Origin: Butyrivibrio sp. UBA3740
GTDB lineage: Bacteria; Bacillota; Clostridia; Lachnospirales; Lachnospiraceae
Direction of reading: 5' to 3'
Assembly: GCA_002372465.1 (NCBI GenBank)
Contig: DFGW01000043.1
Span: forward strand, 1 to 17,543
DNA: 17,543 nucleotides
In this document: positions 8,509 to 16,100 of the stretch, one piece after another
Layout of the letters: each line of letters begins with the position of its first letter
How positions within the stretch are numbered: position 1 is the stretch's first letter
Notes under the pieces: model-generated
What the model was told of the DNA's origin: nothing
Database searches by the model: none
What the model saw: the letters and a program-made list of their open reading frames with translations, nothing else
Position numbers and translations under genes: made by a program

Positions 8509-11025
8509 TCATCTTATGATCACACTTTCCCTGTTGGCGTCAAGCTTGAAGACCATCTTGTCGTAGGTCTTTAAATCCTGTTCAAGCTTGTAAATAACGC
8601 CACAGATAACAAAGATAGTATTGGCATAGGCCACCTCTGTTACCACAGCATCGGCCCTGTTACCTCTTCCCACCTCATTTTCCAGTTTCTCGATTTCAGC
8701 CTTTAGCTCTTTTATCCTGCTTTCCTTGGTGGCTACAGCTGCATTAATCTTAACCTTCCACTGCATAAGCTTTATGTCGCCACCCCCCAGCTCCTTGAGC
8801 CTCTCCTTTTCCGTATTGAGGGTAGCTAGCTGTTCCTCCTCACGGACAAGGTTCTTCTTGGCGGTATTGTATTTCTGAAGGATAGTGGAATTGACTCCAA
8901 GATTGATGATGGTCTTTGCACCGGTCTTATTACCCACAGTGGCAGTTTCAATTCCGTAGAGGCTGTTGATGGTTCCTCCGTAGATCATGCCTACTCTTCC
9001 ATAGGTCTTTACAAGGCCCTTGGCCTCAATCTTGCAGTTGATGAAGTAGTTGGCTGAGATGTTATTACCTGTAATGAGAGCGCCCTCAAAATACTTGGCC
9101 GATACATCACCTTCGGCATTCACCCCGCCTCTGACAGGACAGGTAACACCACCTTTTATTACTACATTTCCTCCGGCTGTGATATGTGAGCTCTCCATGT
9201 GGCCACCTACGATAACATCGCCGGTAACCTCTATCTCACTTCCGGAATTTACATCCCCCACAACGTAGACGGTTCCGTCATACCTGATCTTCTTATCAGT
9301 GATCTTGACCTCCTGTACTACCATGAGCTTTTTGATCTCGACCCTGTCTTCAACCATTCTTATGGCTCCGGTATAGGTAGCCACATAGCTGATCCTGTCG
9401 TTCATGATCATGAATCCGGTGCCCTTAAGGATAGGGATCTCTTTTCCCGGAACTGCCTTTATGAAATTACCAAATACATCAAAGCCGTCCATTCCCTTGG
9501 TGGCCTTGTGATACTCAGCTATCTTGTCTCCGACTTTGACCTGCTGAAGGCACATTATGTTGGAAAGATCTGCCGTACCGTCGCTAAGGATCTCCGGCTC
9601 TTCCTGCTGCGTCGTATCAAAGAAATATTCATAGTATCCGTTGGTTCCGTTGACCACCTCTTTTCCGGCGGCAACTAAAGCTCTGATAACGGGTTTACCC
9701 TCCTCAGCCAGTTTCTTGATAGTCCCTTTATCAAGGCCATAAACGACCCTCATCTTCTCAAGGAACTTTAAGATGATCTCTTCAGTGTATTTCTTGCCAT
9801 CCATCCTCTGGGGAAGCGTAAGGAAGCACATCATATTATTTTCCTCAAAGGCTATATAGGTATCCCTGTGGATGATCATGTCATTGACAAAAATATCTGT
9901 CTCTGAAAGATTTACTCCCTTTATGGTAGCAGCATGTAAATCAGCACCCTCAAGTCCGCTCTCATCGTACTCGCCAAGAAGAAGTCTTTCACGGATGCGA
10001 CGCATATCCCTTGCTGTGTACATAAGACTGGCGTACTTGGAAACATCAAGGCCTTCCTCAATTCCAAGGCGGATCTGTCTCATCTGATCAGCCTGATAAA
10101 GGGGCTTACGGTAAGGCGTTATATCTATCTGATGCTCAAGACCTGTACGCATCTCAAACATCTGTTGCCAGCCATAGGCTACATCTGCATACTGTCTGAC
10201 ATCCACTCCGGATTCAAGCCCTAGGCGGATTTCTCGTATGGCATCTCCTCTCATGTCCGAGGTGATGTACTTGTCTATGGGAATATCACTTTTAATGGCG
10301 ATTCTAACCTGTTCAAGCTGCTCTTCATCAAATCTCTGGGCAATATATTTCTTTATATCAACATTTTCGACATAAGCCTTGTGCATCTGGTCAAGGATGC
10401 TGGCGTTATATCTGTTAATGGTGGCATCATCAAAAATGAGCCCGTCTTTTGCGCTGTGTCTTATAGCCCTCATCTTCATGAAGGGCATTGAGACCTTGGC
10501 ATACTTGGAGACGTCAATTCCTGCCTCAAGTCCCTTTCTGATCTCTCTCATCTGAAGAGAATCAAAGGCCGGATCCTGATAAAAGATAATGGGAACTCCG
10601 CCATCCTTGGAAAGCCCCAGGCGGATCTCTCTCATCTGATCTGCAAAGTATTCCTTCTTGGCATAAACCGATACATCCACTTCACTTAAAATTCCCTGCC
10701 TGATCTGGGCAAGCTGAAGTGTATCAAACCCTTCGGCCCTGTACTTGGACATATCAATACCCTGAAACATCTCAAGGCGCATCTCTTCCATCGCTGACCA
10801 GGAAAGCCTTGGATCAAGGTATTTTCTTACATCAACCTTATCAACGATGCCCTTCCTGATCTCGGCAAGCTGAAGAGTGTTGAATTTCATAGCCTTGAGT
10901 TTTTCCACGTCTGCGCCAACTTCTTTGCAAAGCTGCAGCTCTTTTTCATATGAATTGCCTCCAAAGACATCAAGTCCCATGTAAGCCGCGGAATTATGCA
11001 TTTGTTCCATCTCAGCAACAGCCAT
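8509..11025 (-). CDS. FapA/DUF342-domain protein with N-terminal 26-residue repeats
   Basis: An 838-residue protein. Residues 48-350 are a run of about twelve 26-residue repeats. At 355-380 there is a short ADLHAATIKGVNL stretch, then a FapA/DUF342 region (about 380-715) containing the typical polar beta-helix-like turns, e.g. GDVIVGGHMESSHITAGGNV (602-621) and EAKGLVKTYGRVGMIYGGTI (667-686). Residues 716-790 are predicted coiled coil. FapA-family proteins have been linked to flagellar or polar assembly, but no flagellar gene is present here and the role is unknown. I chose the ATG at 11025 because GAGG lies 5 bases upstream; the frame is open to a TTG at 11151, but that lacks a ribosome binding site and would put coding sequence across the likely promoter. 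No signal peptide or membrane segment is seen, so it is probably cytoplasmic. Confidence 0.85.
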   Translation of the reverse strand: MAVAEMEQMHNSAAYMGLDVFGGNSYEKELQLCKEVGADVEKLKAMKFNTLQLAEIRKGIVDKVDVRKYLDPRLSWSAMEEMRLEMFQGIDMSKYRAEGFDTLQLAQIRQGILSEVDVSVYAKKEYFADQMREIRLGLSKDGGVPIIFYQDPAFDSLQMREIRKGLEAGIDVSKYAKVSMPFMKMRAIRHSAKDGLIFDDATINRYNASILDQMHKAYVENVDIKKYIAQRFDEEQLEQVRIAIKSDIPIDKYITSDMRGDAIREIRLGLESGVDVRQYADVAYGWQQMFEMRTGLEHQIDITPYRKPLYQADQMRQIRLGIEEGLDVSKYASLMYTARDMRRIRERLLLGEYDESGLEGADLHAATIKGVNLSETDIFVNDMIIHRDTYIAFEENNMMCFLTLPQRMDGKKYTEEIILKFLEKMRVVYGLDKGTIKKLAEEGKPVIRALVAAGKEVVNGTNGYYEYFFDTTQQEEPEILSDGTADLSNIMCLQQVKVGDKIAEYHKATKGMDGFDVFGNFIKAVPGKEIPILKGTGFMIMNDRISYVATYTGAIRMVEDRVEIKKLMVVQEVKITDKKIRYDGTVYVVGDVNSGSEIEVTGDVIVGGHMESSHITAGGNVVIKGGVTCPVRGGVNAEGDVSAKYFEGALITGNNISANYFINCKIEAKGLVKTYGRVGMIYGGTINSLYGIETATVGNKTGAKTIINLGVNSTILQKYNTAKKNLVREEEQLATLNTEKERLKELGGGDIKLMQWKVKINAAVATKESRIKELKAEIEKLENEVGRGNRADAVVTEVAYANTIFVICGVIYKLEQDLKTYDKMVFKLDANRESVIIR
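9976..10884 (-). repeat. About twelve 26-residue protein repeats in the FapA-like protein
   Basis: Consensus about F-x-x-x-Q-M-x-x-I-R-x-G-L-x-x-x-[IV]-D-V-x-x-Y-A. Units begin near residues 48, 75, 100, 127, 154, 181, 208, 232, 258, 284, 310 and 336. The clearest are 154-176 and 310-332; units 4, 6 and 7 are diverged and unit 12 lacks the second half. Spacing is 24-27 residues, suggesting a regular helical solenoid. I do not recognise a named repeat family. Confidence 0.85.
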
Positions 11026-11067
11026 AGATACCTCATAATGAGCAAAATAATCAACAATACTACATAT

Positions 11068-11073
11068 ATTATA
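11068..11073 (-). promoter_or_regulatory. Candidate -10 element of the FapA-like gene
   Basis: TATAAT on the minus strand, 42 bases before the ATG at 11025. The hexamer 17 bases upstream (ATCATC) is a poor -35, so the assignment is weak. A second weak candidate is TTGTGC followed by TATAAA about 18 bases on, further upstream. Confidence 0.3.
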
Positions 11074-11155
11074 AAACAGAAAATCGTACGGATGATAGTC
11101 GTAATTACGTTTTAGCAACTTTTTATAATTTGTCTTATGTAATTTGCACAAAAAA

Positions 11156-11184
11156 TTGACATAAAGAGGCCTATACTTTAGACT
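11156..11184 (+). promoter_or_regulatory. Candidate sigma-A promoter of the dehydratase operon
   Basis: A perfect -35 TTGACA (11156-11161), a 17-base spacer and TAGACT (11179-11184, 4 of 6 to consensus). It lies 45 bases upstream of the first start codon, in the divergent region shared with the FapA-like gene. Confidence 0.6.
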
Positions 11185-11229
11185 ATTTTATAGGAATAAC
11201 AATAATATTAGGTAGGGAGAAAGTTAAAG

Positions 11230-12441
11230 TTGAAGGATTTAAAACACTTGATTTACTTTGAGAATCTGCTCCTTGAGGCAAACAATGAGCTTATTCAAAA
11301 GGCACAGTCAGATGGCAGGATCTGCGTGGCCTACACCTGCGAAAACACCCCGGAACCGCTTCTCAATCTTGAAGGGTGTTTCTCTGCTCGACTTCGTGCA
11401 CCCAGGACAGGATCCCTGGATATTTCCACATATTACATGACAAGCTTTTTATGTGAGTACTCCCGTGCTCTTTTAGAGCGTGCAATAGAGGGAGGTTATA
11501 ATTTTGCCGACTGCATCATTACTCCTGACGGATGTTCAATGATGAACAGATGCATCGAGAACATGGAACTTCTCCATACCCTTGGCAAGGACAAGGAAAA
11601 GTTCTTTTTTGAGTACATGGAAATCCCCATGAAAGCCGATGATAACGGCCTTAATCTCTATGTTCTCCAGTGCAGGAACCACATATTAGCTCCTCTTTCC
11701 AAAAACTACGGAATCGACATTTCAGATGAAGCCATCAGAAAGGCAGTTGCTCAGCACAACGAAGTCTGCGAGCTCATCCGTGCCATCGGCGACTTCCGCA
11801 AAGAGGACAATCCAAGGATTACAGGCTATGAGTTTAATGTGATCACTCTTGCAACTTATGTTGCGCCTAAATATCTTTTGCTGGATAAGCTAAAAGAAAC
11901 CTATGAGGAATTAAAGACCAGAGAGCCCGATGAAAAGAACCGTTTCCGTGCCCGTGTGCTTGTGGCCGGTTCCGAGGTTGACGACACTGATTTTGTTAAG
12001 CTTATTGAAGACAGCGGAGCTTTTGTATGTGCTGACCGCTTCTGCTATGGCTCTCTTCCTGGAAGAAATCCTATCTATCTGAATGATGAAGAGGATGCCC
12101 TCACCCAGATCTGTCGTGCTTACATGAACAAAGGCGAGTGCCCAAGATTCATGAATACGGATAAGATGGATCACAGAAGGAGCTATGTGAACGAGCTTGC
12201 CAAAGAGTATAAGGCAGACGGAATCATTTATGAACAGATGAAGTTCTGTGACCCTTGGGCATATGAGAAAATGATGGGTTCTCATATCCTTCGAGACAAA
12301 TATGGCTATCCTGTGCTTGCTGTTGACAGACCATATTCCATCGGTGTTTCAGGCCAGATGCAGACCAGAGTTCAGGCCTTTGTAGAAAGCATTGAGATCA
12401 AGAATATCCAGAAAGCTCAGAAGGAGGCTGCTAATGGCTAA
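11230..12441 (+). CDS. 2-hydroxyacyl-CoA dehydratase subunit, HgdB-like
   Basis: One half of an oxygen-sensitive iron-sulfur enzyme family that removes water from (R)-2-hydroxyacyl-CoA by a radical mechanism after ATP-driven one-electron activation. The protein is 403 residues, normal for the family. Conserved blocks are VAYTCENTPEPLLNLEGCF (33-51), SFLCEYSRALL (72-82), ITPDGCSMMNR (97-107), KFCDPWAYEKM (338-348) and the C-terminal MQTRVQAFVESIE (377-389). C75, C102 and C340 sit where family cluster ligands are expected. Translation starts at TTG (11230), with GGGAG about 10 bases upstream; there is no nearby in-frame ATG. The next subunit overlaps by 8 bases. The substrate cannot be told from sequence; the family also includes benzoyl-CoA reductase-type subunits. 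No activator or CoA-transferase gene is in the window. Confidence 0.88.
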   Translation: MKDLKHLIYFENLLLEANNELIQKAQSDGRICVAYTCENTPEPLLNLEGCFSARLRAPRTGSLDISTYYMTSFLCEYSRALLERAIEGGYNFADCIITPDGCSMMNRCIENMELLHTLGKDKEKFFFEYMEIPMKADDNGLNLYVLQCRNHILAPLSKNYGIDISDEAIRKAVAQHNEVCELIRAIGDFRKEDNPRITGYEFNVITLATYVAPKYLLLDKLKETYEELKTREPDEKNRFRARVLVAGSEVDDTDFVKLIEDSGAFVCADRFCYGSLPGRNPIYLNDEEDALTQICRAYMNKGECPRFMNTDKMDHRRSYVNELAKEYKADGIIYEQMKFCDPWAYEKMMGSHILRDKYGYPVLAVDRPYSIGVSGQMQTRVQAFVESIEIKNIQKAQKEAANG

Positions 12442-13999
12442 AGAAGTTGGTGCCGACAGACTCGGCGATTTTTATAAAGAGGGTTCAAGGGTCAGAAGAC
12501 GCCGTGAGTGGCGTGGCCTTGTGGACACAATGTACGATTATTCAAGATGGCTTAAGATCATGATGACTCTTGGTAAATTCGTCATGAAGCCAAGGAATGT
12601 AAAGGCTATGTTCCGCTATCGCTGGATGGCCAATTATCTGGCTGTTCCCATGATGGTTGACAGACATACCCAGGGTCTTCGCGGCGAGTATCTGCGTATA
12701 TGCCACGAGGAGCAGGACCTGGTAATCGACGACGTAGCAAAGCTTCTGGATTCTCTTTTCAGAGGGGATCGAAGGATTGGCAATGACAAGAAGTTTTCAG
12801 ATAAGGTAGTTCTTGTGGATGAGAATGAGATGACAGCCGTAATGATGGGCTTCCCCAATCTTAAATGTCTCTCCCGTGAGACTCCTTCCACTTATGTATC
12901 AGTTCTTCTTAATCAATATGCTGCCTGCCACTACATCGATGTGGCTCAGGAGTTTGGTCTTGCCGGTGATGTTTGCCCCATGCCCGAGGCTGAAGCCGGT
13001 GTATCAATTGACGACGATGCTCCAATTCTTGGTGCCTGTGCTATCCAGTGCAACACCACCTGCGATGGTTCGCTTTTAGGTAACGGAGTTATCTCCCAGC
13101 GCCTTGAGCACGAGGATGGGATCCCTGTATTCCAGTTGGCTGCTCCTCTTCGTCACAGAGAGGACGATGTCCAGGATTATGCAGCTCAGGAGATCAGAAA
13201 TGCCATTGCATTCATAGAGAAACACACCGGTCACAAATGGGACTGGAAGGCATATTTCGAGTGTGCAAAGCGTGTCAACTACGCCACACAGTGTCGTATG
13301 GAGTGGCTTGAGATGAACCGTACTCCTTATCCTCAGGTTTTTGGTTCAAACCTTGCTCTCTACACTGAGACCAACTACATGGCTATCTGCGGAAGAGTCG
13401 CTGCCTTTGAAAAGGCAGACAGAAAGATCACAAAGCTTGCCCGTCAGGCTTATGCGAAGAAGAAAATGGCCGCCAAGGAGTACAGGCATCGAGCTATAGT
13501 TTGGGGTGTTCAGTCCCACTACTACATGGACTTCCTGGTATGGCTGCTTAACTGCTGGGGAATTGTTCCTCTTACAGATATGCTTTCAATGGTTTCAACC
13601 AAAATGCTTGTAACAGAGGATACTCCGGAAAACAGAGAACAGGCCATCTACGACATGGCATGGCTGACTGAGAACATGATCATGAGAAACAGGACCCACG
13701 GCGGATACAAGGTTCTTTTGGATGAGCTCTGGGAGTTTGTTGAGATGTTCAACGCAGATATGGTAATCCTTTGGGAGCACATGAGCTGCAAGGCTCTCGA
13801 TGGTATGCACGGTCTGTTCGAGGAAAAGGCCCGTGAAAAGGGAATTCCTCTTGTATGGGTATCCCACGATCTCTTCGATCCACGTATCATCTCCCGTCAG
13901 GGAGTACGTGATCAGATCAATTCCTTCATGCGTACAGTAATGCAGGAGGAGCCCATCGATCCTTCACTGGAAATACTTCCGGATGATCAGTCCTGGTAA
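12434..13999 (+). CDS. 2-hydroxyacyl-CoA dehydratase subunit, HgdA-like
   Basis: Partner subunit, 521 residues, somewhat longer than the usual roughly 420-480 because of a basic, Arg-rich N-terminus (residues 18-62, rich in R/K/W/M). Family blocks are VCPMPEAEAGVSID (180-193), CNTTCDGSLLGNG (206-218), FNADMVILWEHMSCK (439-453) and the ending GIPLVWVSHDLFD (470-482), then a QINSFM helix. C181, C210 and C452 are candidate cluster ligands by position. The ATG at 12434 is chosen because AGGAGG (12422-12427) lies 6 bases upstream and it overlaps the previous gene by 8 bases, implying coupled translation and equal amounts of both subunits. It is followed 27 bases later by a small membrane protein gene. 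The substrate is unknown. Confidence 0.87.
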   Translation: MAKEVGADRLGDFYKEGSRVRRRREWRGLVDTMYDYSRWLKIMMTLGKFVMKPRNVKAMFRYRWMANYLAVPMMVDRHTQGLRGEYLRICHEEQDLVIDDVAKLLDSLFRGDRRIGNDKKFSDKVVLVDENEMTAVMMGFPNLKCLSRETPSTYVSVLLNQYAACHYIDVAQEFGLAGDVCPMPEAEAGVSIDDDAPILGACAIQCNTTCDGSLLGNGVISQRLEHEDGIPVFQLAAPLRHREDDVQDYAAQEIRNAIAFIEKHTGHKWDWKAYFECAKRVNYATQCRMEWLEMNRTPYPQVFGSNLALYTETNYMAICGRVAAFEKADRKITKLARQAYAKKKMAAKEYRHRAIVWGVQSHYYMDFLVWLLNCWGIVPLTDMLSMVSTKMLVTEDTPENREQAIYDMAWLTENMIMRNRTHGGYKVLLDELWEFVEMFNADMVILWEHMSCKALDGMHGLFEEKAREKGIPLVWVSHDLFDPRIISRQGVRDQINSFMRTVMQEEPIDPSLEILPDDQSW

Positions 14000-14026
14000 G
14001 AAAATAAAAAATAGGAGAAAAATTAA

Positions 14027-14194
14027 ATGTCTGCTTTTTTACATGCACTTAAGGTTGTGGCTATCCTTGTAGTAGCCCTCTTTACTCTCACTTTTACCGT
14101 ATACATCTTCAACCTGGATATGAAGCTCACAGCAGCTATCTTCCCTTGGCTTGATAAGCACTACGATAAGATAGAAAGAGACCAGCATCTCTAA
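14027..14194 (+). CDS. Small single-helix membrane protein, 55 residues
   Basis: I found this by translating the gap after the HgdA-like gene. An ATG at 14027 with AGGAG 9 bases upstream opens a 55-codon frame ending in TAA. Residues 4-30 form one hydrophobic helix (core VVAILVVALFTLTFTVYIF); the rest is a charged tail ending WLDKHYDKIERDQHL. The N-terminus has little charge, so a cleaved signal peptide is unlikely and a membrane anchor more likely. The gap to the dehydratase gene is 27 bases with no terminator between, and a strong terminator follows, so it belongs to the dehydratase operon. I do not recognise a family. It could be a membrane-tethering or accessory peptide, which is inference only. 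Confidence 0.65.
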   Translation: MSAFLHALKVVAILVVALFTLTFTVYIFNLDMKLTAAIFPWLDKHYDKIERDQHL

Positions 14195-14205
14195 TGTAAA
14201 TTATT

Positions 14206-14243
14206 AAAGGGGACACAGTCGAATATGGCTGTGTCCCCTTTTT
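14206..14243 (+). terminator. Strong terminator ending the dehydratase operon, possibly bidirectional
   Basis: A 13-bp perfect stem (14206-14218 with 14229-14241), extendable by two further pairs, with a short loop, ending in a run of T (14239-14243). It lies between two convergent genes; the opposite strand has a weaker T/A-rich tail, so it may also stop transcription of the nucleotidase gene. Confidence 0.9.
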
Positions 14244-14266
14244 ATAGCAAATTACTATATAGTGGA

Positions 14267-15919
14267 TTACTTTATTGTGATGTCTCCTCTGGGAGCTGCA
14301 TACTGGCTTCCGATAACTCCGTGAAGCTGAGTCTTAATGAAGTCCATAACAGCCTCATCCATAGGGATACCTGTGTCAAAGGTTGTTCCTGAACTGCTGA
14401 AGCAGTAATATGTATCTCCACCTGAAGAAATGAAGTTGTTGGTTACAACTGCGTATGTATCAGTCTTGGAAAGTGGCTGACCATTAATGCTCTCTACAGT
14501 TACTCTGTTTATGCTTGCAGGCTTATGGTAAGTTGATGCAGGATAAACAGGGCCTGCTGCAAAGGACTTACCTGTGTCTACTGTAAACTTGATTCCGGAT
14601 GTCTGAGGGAATCCTCCGACAGGATCAGGTGTGCAGAAGGTAGAAGCTTCAAGAGCTTCAAGGAGCTGCTCTCCTGTTACATAAACAACAGTAACAGTGT
14701 TTCCAAAAGGCATTACAGTGTTAACATCTTTCTTAGTAACGTCGCCTGCCTTGATGGGTGCTCTAAGGCCTCCGCCATTGGTCAGGGCAATTACATGTGA
14801 AGGATCAACGCTAACTGATCCACTGTCTTTTGTTACAGTCCAGAGAAGTGCATCAGCAACCAGGTTACCCATGTTGGTCTCTTCTGTTCTGTTTCCGGGA
14901 GCCTTCTCACCGTTTAAGTTAACTTCACTCTTGGCAAATACAACGTCGTACTCAGCATCAACTCTCTTGATGATGGCTGTAGTAACTGCATCTGTAATTA
15001 CTTCCTTCTGAAGTCCGTCAAGGCTTAAAAGATAGCTGTCTTCAACCTTCTTGGAAGCGTTGTCGATCACTATAACGCCAAGGGTCTGAAGCTTGGTTCC
15101 TGTAGAAGTTACAGGATCTGTACCTTTTTCAGCAGACATAACAGTATGGGAATGGCCGTCAATCATGATGTCGATACCCTTTGTCTTCTCGTAGAAGATA
15201 TCACTGCTGTTACCCTCTCTTTTAGCTTCCTTATCAACACCAAGGTGTGCAAGACAAACAACAAGATCTACCCCCTGAGCCTTAAGCTCATCGATCTGCT
15301 TCTGTCCGCAGGCATAAAGGTCGCCCTTTGAAAGGAATGAGAGCCCCTGTACAAGAACAGGATTAGACTTAGTCTGGGTCTCAGGTGTATCAACACCAAA
15401 GAAACCAAGCTTAAGTCCTGACTTTGTTGTTATTACAGTATTAGGAGTGAAAAGATTATTTCCATTAGCATCAAGAACGTTTGCGCTTACGACCTTGAAT
15501 TTGCCGGCTGAAAGCATCTTTTTAAGCTGAGGAACACCATAGTCAAACTCATGGTTACCGATTGTAACGATGTCATAACCTGCAGCGTTCATTGAAGTGA
15601 TGGCATCCATTCCCTTTGTTCCTGCAACATAAGGAGTTCCCTGAGCAAAATCACCGGCATCAGCAAGAATAACCTCAGCCCCTCTACCCTGGAAATTCTG
15701 CTTTACTGAAGCAATATAAGCATAACGCCCCAATGCTCCATGTACATCATTAGAATGAAGAATGATTGTCTTGCCTGAAAGATCGGCAGGAACATCAGCG
15801 ATTGTCTTAACATCAGCTACAGTATTAGCAGCATAGGATGTAACTGCCAGCGCGCCGGATGTAAGAACAAGTGCCAATGCAAGTAAAACTGATACTGCGC
15901 ATTTTAGAACTTTTTTCAT
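14267..15919 (-). CDS. Secreted 5'-nucleotidase / 2',3'-cyclic phosphodiesterase family protein
   Basis: A 550-residue metallophosphoesterase of the UshA/YfkN type, expected to release phosphate from extracellular nucleotides. Residues 1-30 are a signal peptide (MKKVLKC, hydrophobic core, likely cleavage after TSYA). The N-terminal catalytic domain shows the metal motifs HSNDVHG, ADAGDF, GNHEFDYG, AHLGVD and DGHSHT. The C-terminal 5'-nucleotidase domain shows NMGNLVADAL, LTNGGGLRAP and VMPFGNTVTVVYVTG. There is no LPxTG, C-terminal membrane segment or SLH domain, so it is probably released. The ATG at 15919 is chosen over the ATG two codons earlier because GGAGG then lies 7 bases upstream instead of 1. 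It is a single-gene unit with its own upstream region. The exact substrate is not deducible. Confidence 0.92.
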   Translation of the reverse strand: MKKVLKCAVSVLLALALVLTSGALAVTSYAANTVADVKTIADVPADLSGKTIILHSNDVHGALGRYAYIASVKQNFQGRGAEVILADAGDFAQGTPYVAGTKGMDAITSMNAAGYDIVTIGNHEFDYGVPQLKKMLSAGKFKVVSANVLDANGNNLFTPNTVITTKSGLKLGFFGVDTPETQTKSNPVLVQGLSFLSKGDLYACGQKQIDELKAQGVDLVVCLAHLGVDKEAKREGNSSDIFYEKTKGIDIMIDGHSHTVMSAEKGTDPVTSTGTKLQTLGVIVIDNASKKVEDSYLLSLDGLQKEVITDAVTTAIIKRVDAEYDVVFAKSEVNLNGEKAPGNRTEETNMGNLVADALLWTVTKDSGSVSVDPSHVIALTNGGGLRAPIKAGDVTKKDVNTVMPFGNTVTVVYVTGEQLLEALEASTFCTPDPVGGFPQTSGIKFTVDTGKSFAAGPVYPASTYHKPASINRVTVESINGQPLSKTDTYAVVTNNFISSGGDTYYCFSSSGTTFDTGIPMDEAVMDFIKTQLHGVIGSQYAAPRGDITIK

Positions 15920-15964
15920 ACACATACCTCCATAAAATTATTATTTTTTCTCCCCCACTGATTA

Positions 15965-15993
15965 ATTATAGTATTACTCACAGCCATTATAAA
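15965..15993 (-). promoter_or_regulatory. Candidate tandem -10 elements of the nucleotidase gene
   Basis: Two perfect TATAAT hexamers on the minus strand at 15965-15970 and 15986-15991, 21 bases apart. The nearer one has TTTATA (15988-15993) 17 bases upstream, a 4 of 6 match to -35. The farther one lacks a good -35 at 16-18 bases. One or both may serve the gene. Confidence 0.4.
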
Positions 15994-16031
15994 GCTCTTT
16001 TTCCACAACTTTGTCACTTGTCACACTCTCC

Positions 16032-16064
16032 CATGCAGCCCGGGGCCTTTCACCGGGCTGTATG
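16032..16064. other. GC-rich hairpin in the nucleotidase/PHP intergenic region
   Basis: Inverted repeat: 16032-16043 pairs with 16053-16064 (12 pairs with one G-U when read as plus-strand RNA; an A-C mismatch on the minus strand), loop 9 bases. Neither side is followed by a T run, so it is not a standard terminator. It lies downstream of the PHP gene and upstream of the nucleotidase promoter candidates; it may stabilise the PHP mRNA end. Confidence 0.55.
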
Positions 16065-16100
16065 CTGCAAAAAAGTCAAACAAGGCGGAAAAATTGGAGT

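Noticed and set aside
9199..9678. 159-codon plus-strand frame
   Set aside because: Antisense to the FapA domain; no plausible start signal or family resemblance.
9976..10884. Possible CRISPR-like or DNA-level repeat array
   Set aside because: The periodicity is in the protein; the nucleotide copies are too diverged and lack identical repeats with unique spacers.
11911..12285. 124-codon minus-strand frame
   Set aside because: Antisense to the HgdB-like gene, with no ribosome binding site.
16032..16064. Hairpin as terminator of the PHP gene
   Set aside because: Strong stem, but no T run follows on either strand.
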